Below are positions 42,243-51,787 of a stretch of DNA of 64,000 bases, piece by piece. Source of the DNA: UBA5018 sp044375975. GTDB lineage: Bacteria; Cyanobacteriota; Cyanobacteriia; PCC-6307; Cyanobiaceae. Numbering within the stretch: the first letter of the stretch is position 1; each line of letters opens with the position of its first letter. The stretch lies in NCBI GenBank assembly GCA_044375975.1, contig JBILLQ010000005.1, positions 16,360-80,359 on the forward strand. Direction: 5' to 3'. The position numbers and the translations under genes are program-made. The notes beneath the pieces are model-generated. The model was not told the DNA's origin. It saw only the letters and a program-made list of their open reading frames with translations, and searched no databases.

Positions 42243-43700
42243 TCATGGAATGAACCGCAGCTTGCGGGCGGCGTAGAGGCACATCTGGGCCAGAATCAGG
42301 CCTTCCTTCACATGGGCGATATTGGAATTGCCATAGCTGCGTTCCTGATAGCGCACCGGTACTTCCACGATCTTGAGATTCAGTTTGCTGGCGCCAAACA
42401 GCAGATCAAAATCGCCAAAGGGATCGAAATCGCCGAAGTAGCGGCGCCCTGCCTTTAGCTGCTCGTAGTCGGCTTTCCAGATCACCTTGGTGCCGCAGAG
42501 GGTGTCCTTGAGCCGCTGGCGCAGCAGCCAGGAAAACGCCGCCGCAAAAAAGCGGTTGGCGGCCGTGTTCAGCGGCGGCATGGCGGCATGGCTGCGGGGA
42601 TAAACCAGTCGGCAGCCATTGACGAATTCGCCGCGCCCCTCCGCCATCGCCTGCACGAAGCGGGGCAGATCCTCCGGTCGCACAGTTAGATCGGCGTCGA
42701 GGATGATCAGGATCTCGCCGCTGGCCTGCTCGAAGCCCAGCCACACCGCATCGGCCTTGCCCTTGCCGCTCTGGCGCAACCGCTTCAGCTGCAACGGCCC
42801 TGAGTAGTTGGCGCAAACCTGTTCAATTCGGGCCCAGGTGTGATCGCTGGAATGGCCCTCCACGAAGATCACCTCGGTGCTGCGGCCCAGGGGCGGCAGT
42901 CGCTCGATCGCCGCGGCGATGTTGCCGGCTTCGTTGCGGGCCGGGATCACCACGCTGACGCTGGGCTGGCGCTGCCGCTGCTGCGCCGGCCGGGCCACCA
43001 GCCAGTGGGTGAGCCCCAACTGTTCGAGTCCCGGCAATTGGCTGAGCCAGCGGTTGGCCAGGGGGGTGAGCAGGGGAATCGAGCGCGGCAGCAGGCAGCG
43101 GTGGCCGCCCTTGAGCACTTCCCAGCCGGCCAGATCCAGCAGGTTGGTTACGTCCCGGGGGGTGAGCCAGCTCTCCGGTGGCTGGGGCTGGCGCTGGCCG
43201 ATACCCTCGGCGGCCTTGAGCAGCGGTTGCCACAACCAGTTGTGAAAACTGATCACAAGCCGCGTGCGCGGATGACAAAAAGCCTCCAGCCGCTCCAGCA
43301 CCCCCTGCACGTCCTGAAGGGTGTTGAGGGTGTTGGTGAGCAGGATTACATCGAAGGGCTCGCTCTCCTCGATTGAGGCGGGGCTGATCGTTTCGGCGTC
43401 GGCGCAGACGATGCGCAGCTGCGGATGGCGCTGGCGGGCGGCTTCTGCCACCTGTGGATCCAGCTCCACCCCCACCCCATGGCCGGGATGCACGCTGGCC
43501 AGCAGATCCCCGAGGCCACAGCCGATCTCCAGCACCCGTAGCCCCTCGGCCACCAGCAACCGGTGCAAGCGCATCAGGTCGTCGTAGTACACCCGGTTGC
43601 GCTGGCGGAAGCGCTCGATGCAGGTGGTAGTCAAGCCAGGTGGCTTCAAGTTCACGATTGCTTTGGCTTGCAAGGTTACACGCAGGCATTTATTGTCCAC
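42243..43700 (-). CDS. Methyltransferase-GT2 fusion protein
   Basis: 485 residues in two domains. Residues about 35-190 form a class I SAM methyltransferase: VLEIGCGLGDLLASV (motif I near 56-66), VGVELDPQV, then NTLNTLQDVQGVLERLE. Residues about 246-485 form a GT2 glycosyltransferase: SVVIPARNEAGNI and the metal-binding DADLT (335-337), with DTLCGTKVIWKADY, close to dolichyl/undecaprenyl-phosphate sugar synthases, though without membrane helices. A likely role is loading a sugar on a polyprenyl phosphate; what the methyltransferase modifies is unknown. It is followed by the flippase-like gene. Confidence 0.88.
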   Translation of the reverse strand: MDNKCLRVTLQAKAIVNLKPPGLTTTCIERFRQRNRVYYDDLMRLHRLLVAEGLRVLEIGCGLGDLLASVHPGHGVGVELDPQVAEAARQRHPQLRIVCADAETISPASIEESEPFDVILLTNTLNTLQDVQGVLERLEAFCHPRTRLVISFHNWLWQPLLKAAEGIGQRQPQPPESWLTPRDVTNLLDLAGWEVLKGGHRCLLPRSIPLLTPLANRWLSQLPGLEQLGLTHWLVARPAQQRQRQPSVSVVIPARNEAGNIAAAIERLPPLGRSTEVIFVEGHSSDHTWARIEQVCANYSGPLQLKRLRQSGKGKADAVWLGFEQASGEILIILDADLTVRPEDLPRFVQAMAEGRGEFVNGCRLVYPRSHAAMPPLNTAANRFFAAAFSWLLRQRLKDTLCGTKVIWKADYEQLKAGRRYFGDFDPFGDFDLLFGASKLNLKIVEVPVRYQERSYGNSNIAHVKEGLILAQMCLYAARKLRFIP

Positions 43701-43788
43701 CTCGCCGGATATTGGTTTCCCCGACTGCTGTCAAGGCTTTTCGCCAATACAGAAAACTTTAGCCCCCTGTTGCCTTTTGGTTGATCTG

Positions 43789-45444
43789 ATGGCGCATTTT
43801 TTTACTGCTTTTGGGGAATCTTGGAGGAGTCGACGCATGGGGATTGGCTATCAACTGTTGTTGTGGCTGGTTTGCCTCTTGCCATTGCTTTTTGCCGTCC
43901 TGGATTCATGGGAATTTCCATGGTACGGGAATCCGGATCAAGATCTTGTTTTTCTTCGAGACGGGTTGCGGCTTTGGAAAGGTATTTATCCCGGCTATGG
44001 AGATCATCCAGGGCTTGTTCAAATGATGGTTGTGCGCTGGTCTATAGATATCTTGTCCCCCTGGCTATTTCTTGATCATTCCCGCACTGTCGTCGAGGGG
44101 GCAGCCTTTGTTGATCGCCATTGGCAGCTGGTGTTTGTGGTAGCCAAGCTGCTCAATGTTTTCTTGATGTCTTTTTTATTGCTTGCATGCTCTCTATTGT
44201 GGGTTCGCTGGCTGGGTAGTGGTGGCGCGATCACCTGGGCTTTGTTGTGCGCGCTGTCGCTGGCCGCCATGGTTGAGGTATACCAGCTTAGGAATGAGTT
44301 TTATTCTTCGTTTTTTGCTTTGGTTGCGATGCTGTTGGCCGTAGGGGTATTGGCGCATTCGCTGGAGGAGGTAAAGGTCTCAGGGCGATTATCGGTAATT
44401 AGGCTTTTGCCCTGGGTGTTTTACTCCTGGCTATGTTTCGGATTTGTTTTGCTATCGATGTTGGCTAAGGTGCAGGTATTGCCGGCTTTGCTGGCGTTTC
44501 TACTAGCGTTTCCCCTGGTGGGGGTTGGTAGGATTAGTATTGGTTGGTTTAAGCGTTTTTATTGCTTGCTACTGCTGTTGGAATTATGTTTACTCACCCT
44601 GCTAATGGGTTACGGCTCTGATTTGCAGGTGAACTGGCTGCAGGCGGCGATGGTTTTGCTGGCCATGCTTTCTCCGGCTGCTGTAGTGATGACCTGCATT
44701 GTCACTAGGCGCGGCCTCGTCTTTGCTCAGAAGCTGTTTTTATTGCTGCTTTCAGCGGCTGGCGTGGTTTGTTTGGCTGACTATGGATTTGGTTACGCGG
44801 CCAAGGTGGGCTGGATCCAGTTGGTGCTCAATCCTCTCAGTGCCCGCTCCTATGCCGTCGCCAGCTCGGATTGCCAAGCTGGCACTGTCACTTGCGTCCT
44901 TAGGGCGGGGTTTAAGGGAATTATTTATCTTTTTGAGCGCTCAATTGATGGCATGGTATTGGCAGGAATTTTGTTGGTCGCTGTTTTGGTAGTTTTGTTG
45001 CTAATGGCTGTAGTTGAAATTTATCGCCTCTATCGCCTCGAGGGTAATGGAGCGGATGCGGATGCTCGCTCCTTGGTTGTATCGGTGGCCTGTGTGCTTA
45101 TCTTGCTTGCCTTTGGCATGGCATTTATGGCGGGACAGCGGTGGGCCGTTGACCACTATCTTCCTTATCAGCAGCCTTTTTTGTTTGCCGGATTGTTGCT
45201 GTTGGCCCAGCCTGCTGTCTGGGGCAGGGGCTTTTGGATCGCCTGTATTCTGGTGATTGCCATATCTGTACTGTTGATGTATTTGCGTTACCCCGGGGCG
45301 TCGCGACTCACATATGTCAAGCATTCGTTGCCTTTTCAATCGACCGGCGTGAAGGATGGATCTCTCTGCGCGGCCCAGCATGCCGGGCCTGAGTGGCGCA
45401 ACTCTTCGCTCTGGGGAGTTTGCAATGGCTTCGCAATTGATTGA
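43789..45444 (+). CDS. Polytopic membrane protein, possible GT-C glycosyltransferase
   Basis: 551 residues from the ATG at 43789, about 12 membrane helices. An N-terminal extracytoplasmic stretch has NPDQDLVFLRDGLRL...GDHPGL, acidic residues placed like those of the GT-C polyprenyl-phosphate-sugar-dependent transferases. No family is firmly recognised. Its codon use is visibly AT-richer (many TTT, TTA, ATT, GTT) than its GC-rich neighbours, suggesting transfer. It is divergent from the methyltransferase-GT2 gene and convergent with the next gene. Confidence 0.8.
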   Translation: MAHFFTAFGESWRSRRMGIGYQLLLWLVCLLPLLFAVLDSWEFPWYGNPDQDLVFLRDGLRLWKGIYPGYGDHPGLVQMMVVRWSIDILSPWLFLDHSRTVVEGAAFVDRHWQLVFVVAKLLNVFLMSFLLLACSLLWVRWLGSGGAITWALLCALSLAAMVEVYQLRNEFYSSFFALVAMLLAVGVLAHSLEEVKVSGRLSVIRLLPWVFYSWLCFGFVLLSMLAKVQVLPALLAFLLAFPLVGVGRISIGWFKRFYCLLLLLELCLLTLLMGYGSDLQVNWLQAAMVLLAMLSPAAVVMTCIVTRRGLVFAQKLFLLLLSAAGVVCLADYGFGYAAKVGWIQLVLNPLSARSYAVASSDCQAGTVTCVLRAGFKGIIYLFERSIDGMVLAGILLVAVLVVLLLMAVVEIYRLYRLEGNGADADARSLVVSVACVLILLAFGMAFMAGQRWAVDHYLPYQQPFLFAGLLLLAQPAVWGRGFWIACILVIAISVLLMYLRYPGASRLTYVKHSLPFQSTGVKDGSLCAAQHAGPEWRNSSLWGVCNGFAID

Positions 45445-45489
45445 TTAATTGATTAATTGGAGGAGCGGTTGGGCCCCGGGCTGGGGTGG

Positions 45490-48090
45490 TTAATTAATTA
45501 GCTCCTGCAAGTTGCCGGTCATGGCGGCCTGGACTTTTTTGAGTGTCTTTGCGGGGCCGTTGCTTGGCGAGAGTCTTGAGGCTGTGGCGATGGGTTCTGC
45601 GGCCGCCCAGGGCTTGAATCGGTAGAGCTGCACGAAGCCCAGGCCCAGCTGGGCGTTGGCATTGGCGGGATCGAGTTGGACGATGCGGCTGAGGCTCAAG
45701 GCGGCGGCATCGGCCTGGCGCTGCAGGGCCTGGGCTAGCGCCAGGGGGTAGAGCAGATCGAGGTTGGTGGGATCCCGCCGTAGCCGGGCCTGCAAAATCG
45801 CCTCGCCATCTACCAGATACACCTGCTCGGGGTCCTGTTGGTTGATGCGGCCCACCCGGGCGAATAGCTTATCCAGCTGGCCCTGCTTAAGTAACTGGCC
45901 CAGCTCCAGCAGTTGATCGATGCGGTTGGGCATCGCCGGCCCCTCAACAGGGTTTGGGGCTGCCGGTGTAGTGGCTCCTGGGTTTGGCCCCTTAGCTGTG
46001 GCTTGCCTGGTGGCGGGTGTGAATTTGATCAGCCGGGATTGGAGCGGAATCCGCTGGCCACTGGCCAGCAGCAGGCTGGCCTGGAATTGGGCTGGCAGGG
46101 GCTGCTTGCTGGCCAGCCGTTCGCTGATCGCCAGGCAGCCGCTGGGCTGGTCGGGGCGCAGCAGGCCCTGGCCGACGCCCCGGTCGTGGCCGTCGAGCAG
46201 CAACCTCGATCCCCGCAGCAGCCGAGCCGGCGCCACCAGCCGGGTCACAAGCACCCCATCGCCGCCAGCGCCGCCCCCCTGGTCGAGCAGCTCCAGCAGC
46301 GGCTGCCCTTCGGCGGCACAGGGGGCCGGTGCCACCGCCAGGCTCAATTGGCGCCGCCGGTACAGCTCGGCGCCGCTGCCATCGGGCAGGGCCCAGCGGC
46401 CGGCGGCGATGAATGCGGGCGAGCGCCTCACCAGTTGGCTGAGCTTGGCCTGGCGCTCGTCGCTCATCACCCCCTGGTCGCCGCCCTTGAGCAGAAACCA
46501 TTCGAAGCCGGCCAGGTCTTCTTCCAGATGCTCCAGCGGCGCCAGCGTCTGGCGGGCGGCCACCCGGAACTGCTGGCGGCGGCCTTCCGCCTCCAGGTTG
46601 AAGGCGTTGAGAAATTCGCTGTCTGGCAGCACCGCCAGGGTGGAGAGCTGTTGGGGGCTCTGGCGGCGGATCGTGGCCACGATCTCCTCCAGCGGCCACG
46701 GCTGTTTCCCCTGGGGGGACGGCTGTTTCCCTTGGGGAGATGGCTGTTGCCCCTGGGGGGCATGGCTGGGGAAGGCGGTGAGGTTGGCGCCGATGCCGAA
46801 CTGACAGGCCAACAGGCCGCTGATGCCCACCAGCACGATCGCCCCCCGCCAATAGCGCCGCCAGGGGCCCGAACCTCTCTTGGCACCGCTGTTGGCACCG
46901 CTGCTGGCTCCAACGGCGCTCACCAGCCAGGCCAGCAGCAGCAGCAGCTGGGGCAGCAGCGGCAGCACGAAGCGGAAGTCTTTGGTGCTCATCAGGCTGG
47001 CCAGCAGCAGGCCCCCCAGGGGGAAGCTCAGCCACCAGGCCAGGCGCCAGCGCGCCTCAGCGCTGGCCGGCGGCCGGGTCCCCTGGCGCCTTAGCCAGCT
47101 GTTTCGCGGTAAACCGCCCTGCAGCCTGCCGCCCTGCAGCCAGCCAGCCAGCAGCCAGCCGGCCAGCACCAGCCCCACCAGGCTGGCGCCGGCCATGGCG
47201 GGCAGCAGCTTGGGGTAGTAGAGCCAGCCGGCCAGGCTGGTGGGCTCCAGCCCCTCCTGGTAGAGCACCCCCCAGCGGCGGGCATTGTTCACCGTGCTCA
47301 CAATTGTGAGCCAGTTCTGGCCGATCCAGCCGCCGGCCACCAGCCAGGCCAGCCAGGCGGCCAGCAGCCCCTGGGCGGCCAGCCACCAGCGGCCCCGCAG
47401 CAGCTGCTGGGCCGCCCGTAGAGCCAGTGCCGCCAGGGGCAGCCAGAGCAGCAGCAGGCCGGTGGGACGGGTGAGCAGCAGCGCCCCCAGGGCCAGGCCG
47501 CAGCAGCCGCTGGCCAGCCAGGCTCGCCGCCAGCTGCGGCCCGGTGTGGGGCCCGTTGCACCTACACCCAGGTGCCGCCAGCTGAGCAGGGTCCAGCAGG
47601 CCGCCAGCACGGCGGTGAGGCTGAAATCAATTAGATAGTCGCTGCGCTGGTTGAGCAGAGCCGGCGCCACGGCGCAGAACCAGGCGGCCCACAGGCCGGC
47701 CTGCCGGCTGCCCAACAGCCGGCCCTGGCCGTAAACGCTCACCAGCAGCAGGCCGTTGAACAGACTGTTGCTGAGGATGGCGCTGGCGTAGCTGGGCCCC
47801 AGCAGGCTGAACAGCGGCGCCGTCACCAGGTAGGTGAGCGGGCCGCGGTAGCTGGGGGCCTGGGCCCAGAGCTGATGCCACCAGTCGCCAGCTAGCGGCT
47901 GGGGTTGGCGCAGCACCTGCCAGATGTTCAGGGCGCGACTGAGGTGGTCCCCCTGGTCCCAGGCGGGGGGCAGTTGGTGGCCCTGCAGCCAGATCAGATC
48001 CAGCACCAGGCTGCCGAGCCAGATGCCGGCCAGCAGCCAGCCATCGCGGTGGCGGGGCCGGCTGGATGTGGGGTGCTCCGAGGGGGCCAT
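45490..48090 (-). CDS. Large GT-C-type membrane protein with C-terminal TPR repeats
   Basis: 866 residues. N-terminal membrane domain of about 12 helices with an early acidic loop (AWDQGDHLSRALNIW) and SDYLIDFSLTAVLAACWTLL, as in GT39/ArnT-type transferases; a periplasmic-like domain follows; then TPR-like repeats (about 760-860: LLYPLALAQALQRQADAAALS, LDPANANAQLGLGFVQLYR). Within it are DNA-level repeats encoding PSPQGKQ units (near 46700) and WLLAGWLQGG units. It is convergent with the AT-rich membrane gene; a second GT-C-like gene lies 20 bp upstream. Confidence 0.8.
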   Translation of the reverse strand: MAPSEHPTSSRPRHRDGWLLAGIWLGSLVLDLIWLQGHQLPPAWDQGDHLSRALNIWQVLRQPQPLAGDWWHQLWAQAPSYRGPLTYLVTAPLFSLLGPSYASAILSNSLFNGLLLVSVYGQGRLLGSRQAGLWAAWFCAVAPALLNQRSDYLIDFSLTAVLAACWTLLSWRHLGVGATGPTPGRSWRRAWLASGCCGLALGALLLTRPTGLLLLWLPLAALALRAAQQLLRGRWWLAAQGLLAAWLAWLVAGGWIGQNWLTIVSTVNNARRWGVLYQEGLEPTSLAGWLYYPKLLPAMAGASLVGLVLAGWLLAGWLQGGRLQGGLPRNSWLRRQGTRPPASAEARWRLAWWLSFPLGGLLLASLMSTKDFRFVLPLLPQLLLLLAWLVSAVGASSGANSGAKRGSGPWRRYWRGAIVLVGISGLLACQFGIGANLTAFPSHAPQGQQPSPQGKQPSPQGKQPWPLEEIVATIRRQSPQQLSTLAVLPDSEFLNAFNLEAEGRRQQFRVAARQTLAPLEHLEEDLAGFEWFLLKGGDQGVMSDERQAKLSQLVRRSPAFIAAGRWALPDGSGAELYRRRQLSLAVAPAPCAAEGQPLLELLDQGGGAGGDGVLVTRLVAPARLLRGSRLLLDGHDRGVGQGLLRPDQPSGCLAISERLASKQPLPAQFQASLLLASGQRIPLQSRLIKFTPATRQATAKGPNPGATTPAAPNPVEGPAMPNRIDQLLELGQLLKQGQLDKLFARVGRINQQDPEQVYLVDGEAILQARLRRDPTNLDLLYPLALAQALQRQADAAALSLSRIVQLDPANANAQLGLGFVQLYRFKPWAAAEPIATASRLSPSNGPAKTLKKVQAAMTGNLQELIN

Positions 48091-48110
48091 CTAAGTGGTC
48101 GTGGGGCCGC

Positions 48111-49865
48111 TCATGGGCTGGAGTTTGACGGGCTGGAGCTTGATGGGCTGGAGTTTGATCGCCGCTCTCCCCGCTCTCCCCCTTCTGCCCGTTCTGCTGG
48201 TTCTGCCGGTTCTGTCCGCTCAGCCCGTTCGGCCAGCACCCAGCCCCGCAGCGCCGGCGCCTCCAGCAACACCCGCCAATCCTTACCAGCAGGCAGCTCG
48301 GAGCGGCGCAGCCAAATTCTTTGGCCCGGTGCCACGGCCGCCGCAGACAGCAGCTGATTTGGGGTGGTGGGAGTGGCCAGGGCCAGCAGGATCAGCTGGG
48401 CGTGGTCATCGCCACTGAGGGGGGACGCCGCCGCCGCCTGGATCGGCCGCTCGGCCAGCAGGTTTTGCACAGCTGGCGGGGCCAGGGCCCGGCGCAGGGC
48501 TGGGCTGCGGTCGCTGAACAGACCGGCCTGGGTGAGTAGCGCCAGGGCCAGCCAGGGCCCGGCCAGCAGGGCCCAGAGCCGCCGCCGGGGCTTTTGCATC
48601 AGGCAGCTGGCCAGCCAACAGGCCCCCAGGCCAGCGGCCGCCAGGGCCAACAGGGCTGGGGCCGGCAGCCCGCCAGCGGCGGCCAGCTGCTTTTGCAACG
48701 GCGCAGCCGGCCAGATCAGGGCCGCCAGTAGCAGGGTGGCCGCCAGCAACAGGGTGGCGGCCAGGGCGCCAAGGGCCAGCTGGAGCGGCCGCCGCCAAGG
48801 TCGATCTAGCTGGCAGCAGCGCTGCAAACCGAGGCTGGCGGCCATGGCGATCCAGGGGGTGAGCTGCAGGCCGTAATAGGGGGTTTTGGTGCGAAACAGG
48901 CTGAGCAGCAGCAGCAGCAGCAGCGGGTAGAGCAGCAGCAGCAGCCGTTGGCCCCGCTCCAGGGGCAGCCGCCAGGCGATCGGCCAGCCCAGCAGCGCCG
49001 CCAGGATCCAGGGGGCGGTATTGGCTGGAATGTTCCACAAGTAATACAAGGGCCCGGCGGCGTAGACGTCAGCGTTCGACAAAAACAGCAATTTCTGCCA
49101 GAGGCCGCCCACCAGCTCCAGGCCATAGCTCTGCAGGCTCAGGGCCAGCCACAGGGCCACCGGCAGCCAGCCCAGGGCCAGCCCCAGCCAGAAGCCGCCG
49201 CGGCGCAGCAGCTGCCGCCGCTCCAGCAGCAGATAGGGCGCGATGGCCAGCATTGGCAGGGCCACCATGAAGCCCTTGATCAAAAAGGCCAGCCCCGGCG
49301 CCAGCCCCACCAGCAGCGGCATGACTGGCGACGAAGCGGCTGACCCCCGCTCAGGGCCGCCCCCCTCGGGACCGCAGTTCACCAGGGCGGCGATGCCGGC
49401 CAGCTCCACCGCCAGCAGGGGCATGTCCTGGGTGGGCAGGTGGGCGTAGTTCAGCCACAGGGGCGTCAGCGCCAGCACTGCCATGGTGAGCGGGCCAGCC
49501 GCCGGCAGCTGGGGCAGCAGCCGCCTGGCCAGCCAGCCGCTGAGCAGCAGCGAGACCACGGCCGCCAACAGCGCCGGCAGCGCCTCGGCCCAGGGCCAAA
49601 GAAATATTTTCAGGCTCAGGGCCATCAGCCACTGGACGCCGATGCTGCGGTCGTAGACCGGCTCGCCAAACCACAGCGGCGCCAGCCACTGGCCGCTCCG
49701 CAGGATCCAGCGGGCCTGCAGGCCGTAGTAGCCGGCGTCGTGGGCAAGAGGGCTGCGGGGGGCCGCTGTGAGCAGCAGCGGTGCCAGCAACAGGGGGCCC
49801 GCCAGGCGCGAGAGGGGCCCCGCCAGGCGCGAGAAGGGGCTGCCGAACGGGGCCACACGAGTCAT
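48111..49865 (-). CDS. ArnT/GT39-like glycosyltransferase
   Basis: 584 residues from ATG 49865 (MTRVAPFGSPFSRLAGP); a start 126 bp upstream adds Pro-rich non-conserved sequence. About 12 membrane helices; HDAGYYGLQARWILRSGQW and the LPTQDMPLLAVELA loop match the PMT/ArnT family that transfers sugars from polyprenyl phosphate outside the cytoplasmic membrane. The last 40 residues (RAERTEPAEPAERAEGGE, then Ser/Pro) are encoded by tandem repeats and look like a 3' extension. It lies directly upstream of the 866-residue gene. Confidence 0.85.
   Translation of the reverse strand: MTRVAPFGSPFSRLAGPLSRLAGPLLLAPLLLTAAPRSPLAHDAGYYGLQARWILRSGQWLAPLWFGEPVYDRSIGVQWLMALSLKIFLWPWAEALPALLAAVVSLLLSGWLARRLLPQLPAAGPLTMAVLALTPLWLNYAHLPTQDMPLLAVELAGIAALVNCGPEGGGPERGSAASSPVMPLLVGLAPGLAFLIKGFMVALPMLAIAPYLLLERRQLLRRGGFWLGLALGWLPVALWLALSLQSYGLELVGGLWQKLLFLSNADVYAAGPLYYLWNIPANTAPWILAALLGWPIAWRLPLERGQRLLLLLYPLLLLLLLSLFRTKTPYYGLQLTPWIAMAASLGLQRCCQLDRPWRRPLQLALGALAATLLLAATLLLAALIWPAAPLQKQLAAAGGLPAPALLALAAAGLGACWLASCLMQKPRRRLWALLAGPWLALALLTQAGLFSDRSPALRRALAPPAVQNLLAERPIQAAAASPLSGDDHAQLILLALATPTTPNQLLSAAAVAPGQRIWLRRSELPAGKDWRVLLEAPALRGWVLAERAERTEPAEPAERAEGGERGERRSNSSPSSSSPSNSSP
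48115..48159. repeat. Three 15-bp repeats at the 3' end of the ArnT-like gene
   Basis: GGGCTGGAGTTTGAC, GGGCTGGAGCTTGAT and GGGCTGGAGTTTGAT in tandem form the last codons of the ArnT-like gene (minus strand). A separate GGTTCTGCCGGTTCTG-type run continues to about 48240. Repeat growth appears to have moved the stop codon outward. Confidence 0.85.
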
Positions 49866-50062
49866 GGCTGGCACTTTGCCAGCTTGTCCAGGTGGCTGGT
49901 AATGGCGAATGGGCCCTCGCCAGCCCAGGTCGATCCGGGCGGTAGGGGGGGGGCTGGGTGAGGGGGGCCGGTGTGATCTCTGACACATCAACCCTGGCCG
50001 CTGGCCTGCTTTGGGCCCAAAATCTCGATTGGCGCATCGCGCCTACCAAGTGTGAGGATTTC

Positions 50063-51697
50063 ATGAAACTCTTCCAGCAACTGCTGCTGGCTCCAGCCGC
50101 CCTGGGCCTGTTGGCCCCGATGGCCGCCGGCGCCGCTGAGCTGAACATCGCTGGCGTGAGCCAGTACACCAGCCAGGAGCAGGTCACCAGCATTTCTCAG
50201 TTCTCTGATGTAAAGCCCACCGATTGGGCTTATCAGGCACTGAGCAACCTGATCGAGCGCTACGGCTGCGTGGCCGGTTATCCCAATGGCACCTTCAAGG
50301 GTGGCCAGGCGATGACCCGCTTTGAGGCCGCCGCTCTGCTCAACGCCTGTCTCGACCGAGTCACTGAAGTGACCGACGAGCTGAAGCGCCTGATGAAGGA
50401 ATTCCAGAAGGAACTCGCCATCCTCAAGGGCCGCGTCGATGGCCTCGAGGCCCGCGTGGGTGAACTGGAAGCCAATCAGTTCTCCACCACCACCAAACTG
50501 AAGGGCTATGCGGCCTTCGTTCTGGGCGGCAACTCCTACGGCGGCAACGGCAAGGTTGTGGCTGCCGATAACCCCGTCTTCCGTGGGCAAAACACCCCCG
50601 CAGGCACCAACGTTGGACCTAGCAGCCTTAAGAATTACGCCAAGGCTACTCAAGGCGGCACCTCCTTCAACTACGACGTTCGCCTCGACCTAGACACCAG
50701 TTTCACCGGCAAGGACCTGCTGCGCACCCGCCTGCGCGCCGGCAACTTTGGTGCTTCCGCTTACAACGGCGATAGTAATACGAATATTTCCCGTCTCACC
50801 GGGATGGAAACCGCGTTTGAGAGCACTGCTGCCAACGTGGTTGAAATCAATCGCCTGTTCTACAAGTTCCCCGTGGGCGATGGCTTCAATGTCATCGTTG
50901 GTCCCCGGGTTCGTCAGGACGACATGCTGGCCATGTGGCCCAGCGCCTACCCCGCTGACACTGTCCTCGACGTCTTCACCTATGCCGGTGCTCCCGGTGC
51001 CTACAGCCTCAACCTGGGCGGTGGTGCCGGTGTTACCTACGCCAAGAACGGCTTAAACGCCAGCCTCAACTACGTTTCCAAAAACGCCAATAGCGGCAAT
51101 CCTTCTCAAGGTGGCATCGGTACCAATGGTGCTGCTTCAACCTTCACCGCCCAGTTGGGCTACGCCGGCACCAACTACGGCCTGGCTTTTGCCTACACCT
51201 ACGGCCAAAATGGCGTCGGCCCTTACGGCGGTAACGCCACTGCCCTGGCTCTTGTTCCCCTTACCGGCAGCAACAGCAACTATGGCTTGAGCGCATACTG
51301 GTCGCCCAAGGAGACCGGCTTCATCCCCTCCATCAGCACTGGCTGGGGCTACAGCACCCTGGCTGCCGATAAAGGCAGCACCGGCTTTGGCAGTGACGTC
51401 ACCGCCTCCCAGAACTGGTACGTGGGCCTGCAGTGGGCTGATGCCTTCCTCAAAGGCAACACCCTGGGCATGGCTTTTGGTCAGCCCACCTTCGCCACCA
51501 GCCAATTCAAAGGCAAGCCCAACGACGGCAACTACGCCTGGGAGTGGTGGTACAAGTTCCAAGTTACCGACAACATCAGCGTTACCCCCGCCATCTACTA
51601 CCTCAGCGCCCCCACCGGTGCATTTGGTCGTGAAGCTGCCGGTAGCAATGCCCTCACCAACTTCGGTGGCCTGGTTAAGACCACCTTCAAGTTCTGA
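50063..51697 (+). CDS. SLH-domain outer-membrane porin
   Basis: 544 residues. Signal peptide of about 24 residues (KLFQQLLLAPAALGLLAPMAAGA), SLH domain at about 46-100 (FSDVKPTDWAYQALSNLIERYG...MTRFEAAALLNACL) that holds the peptidoglycan-linked polysaccharide, a coiled coil (LKRLMKEFQKELAILKGRV) and a C-terminal OprB-like beta-barrel ending in a phenylalanine (TFKF). This is the SomA/iron-uptake-porin class. GAGGA lies 6 bp before the ATG, fixing the start over an upstream open frame. A terminator follows 57 bp downstream. Confidence 0.95.
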   Translation: MKLFQQLLLAPAALGLLAPMAAGAAELNIAGVSQYTSQEQVTSISQFSDVKPTDWAYQALSNLIERYGCVAGYPNGTFKGGQAMTRFEAAALLNACLDRVTEVTDELKRLMKEFQKELAILKGRVDGLEARVGELEANQFSTTTKLKGYAAFVLGGNSYGGNGKVVAADNPVFRGQNTPAGTNVGPSSLKNYAKATQGGTSFNYDVRLDLDTSFTGKDLLRTRLRAGNFGASAYNGDSNTNISRLTGMETAFESTAANVVEINRLFYKFPVGDGFNVIVGPRVRQDDMLAMWPSAYPADTVLDVFTYAGAPGAYSLNLGGGAGVTYAKNGLNASLNYVSKNANSGNPSQGGIGTNGAASTFTAQLGYAGTNYGLAFAYTYGQNGVGPYGGNATALALVPLTGSNSNYGLSAYWSPKETGFIPSISTGWGYSTLAADKGSTGFGSDVTASQNWYVGLQWADAFLKGNTLGMAFGQPTFATSQFKGKPNDGNYAWEWWYKFQVTDNISVTPAIYYLSAPTGAFGREAAGSNALTNFGGLVKTTFKF

Positions 51698-51754
51698 TCT
51701 TCCGATCTGAGCTAACCAAGCTAATTTTTTAGTCTAGTTAGCTCGATAATCCTG

Positions 51755-51787
51755 GGGCTCTTGCTGTATTAGCAAGAGCCCTTTTTT
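51755..51787 (+). terminator. Rho-independent terminator of the porin gene
   Basis: GGGCTCTTGCT (51755-51765) pairs perfectly with AGCAAGAGCCC (51771-51781), five-base loop, then TTTTTT. Beyond it, 51788-52047 shows nothing I can support except the possible upstream start of the DnaJ gene. Confidence 0.95.
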
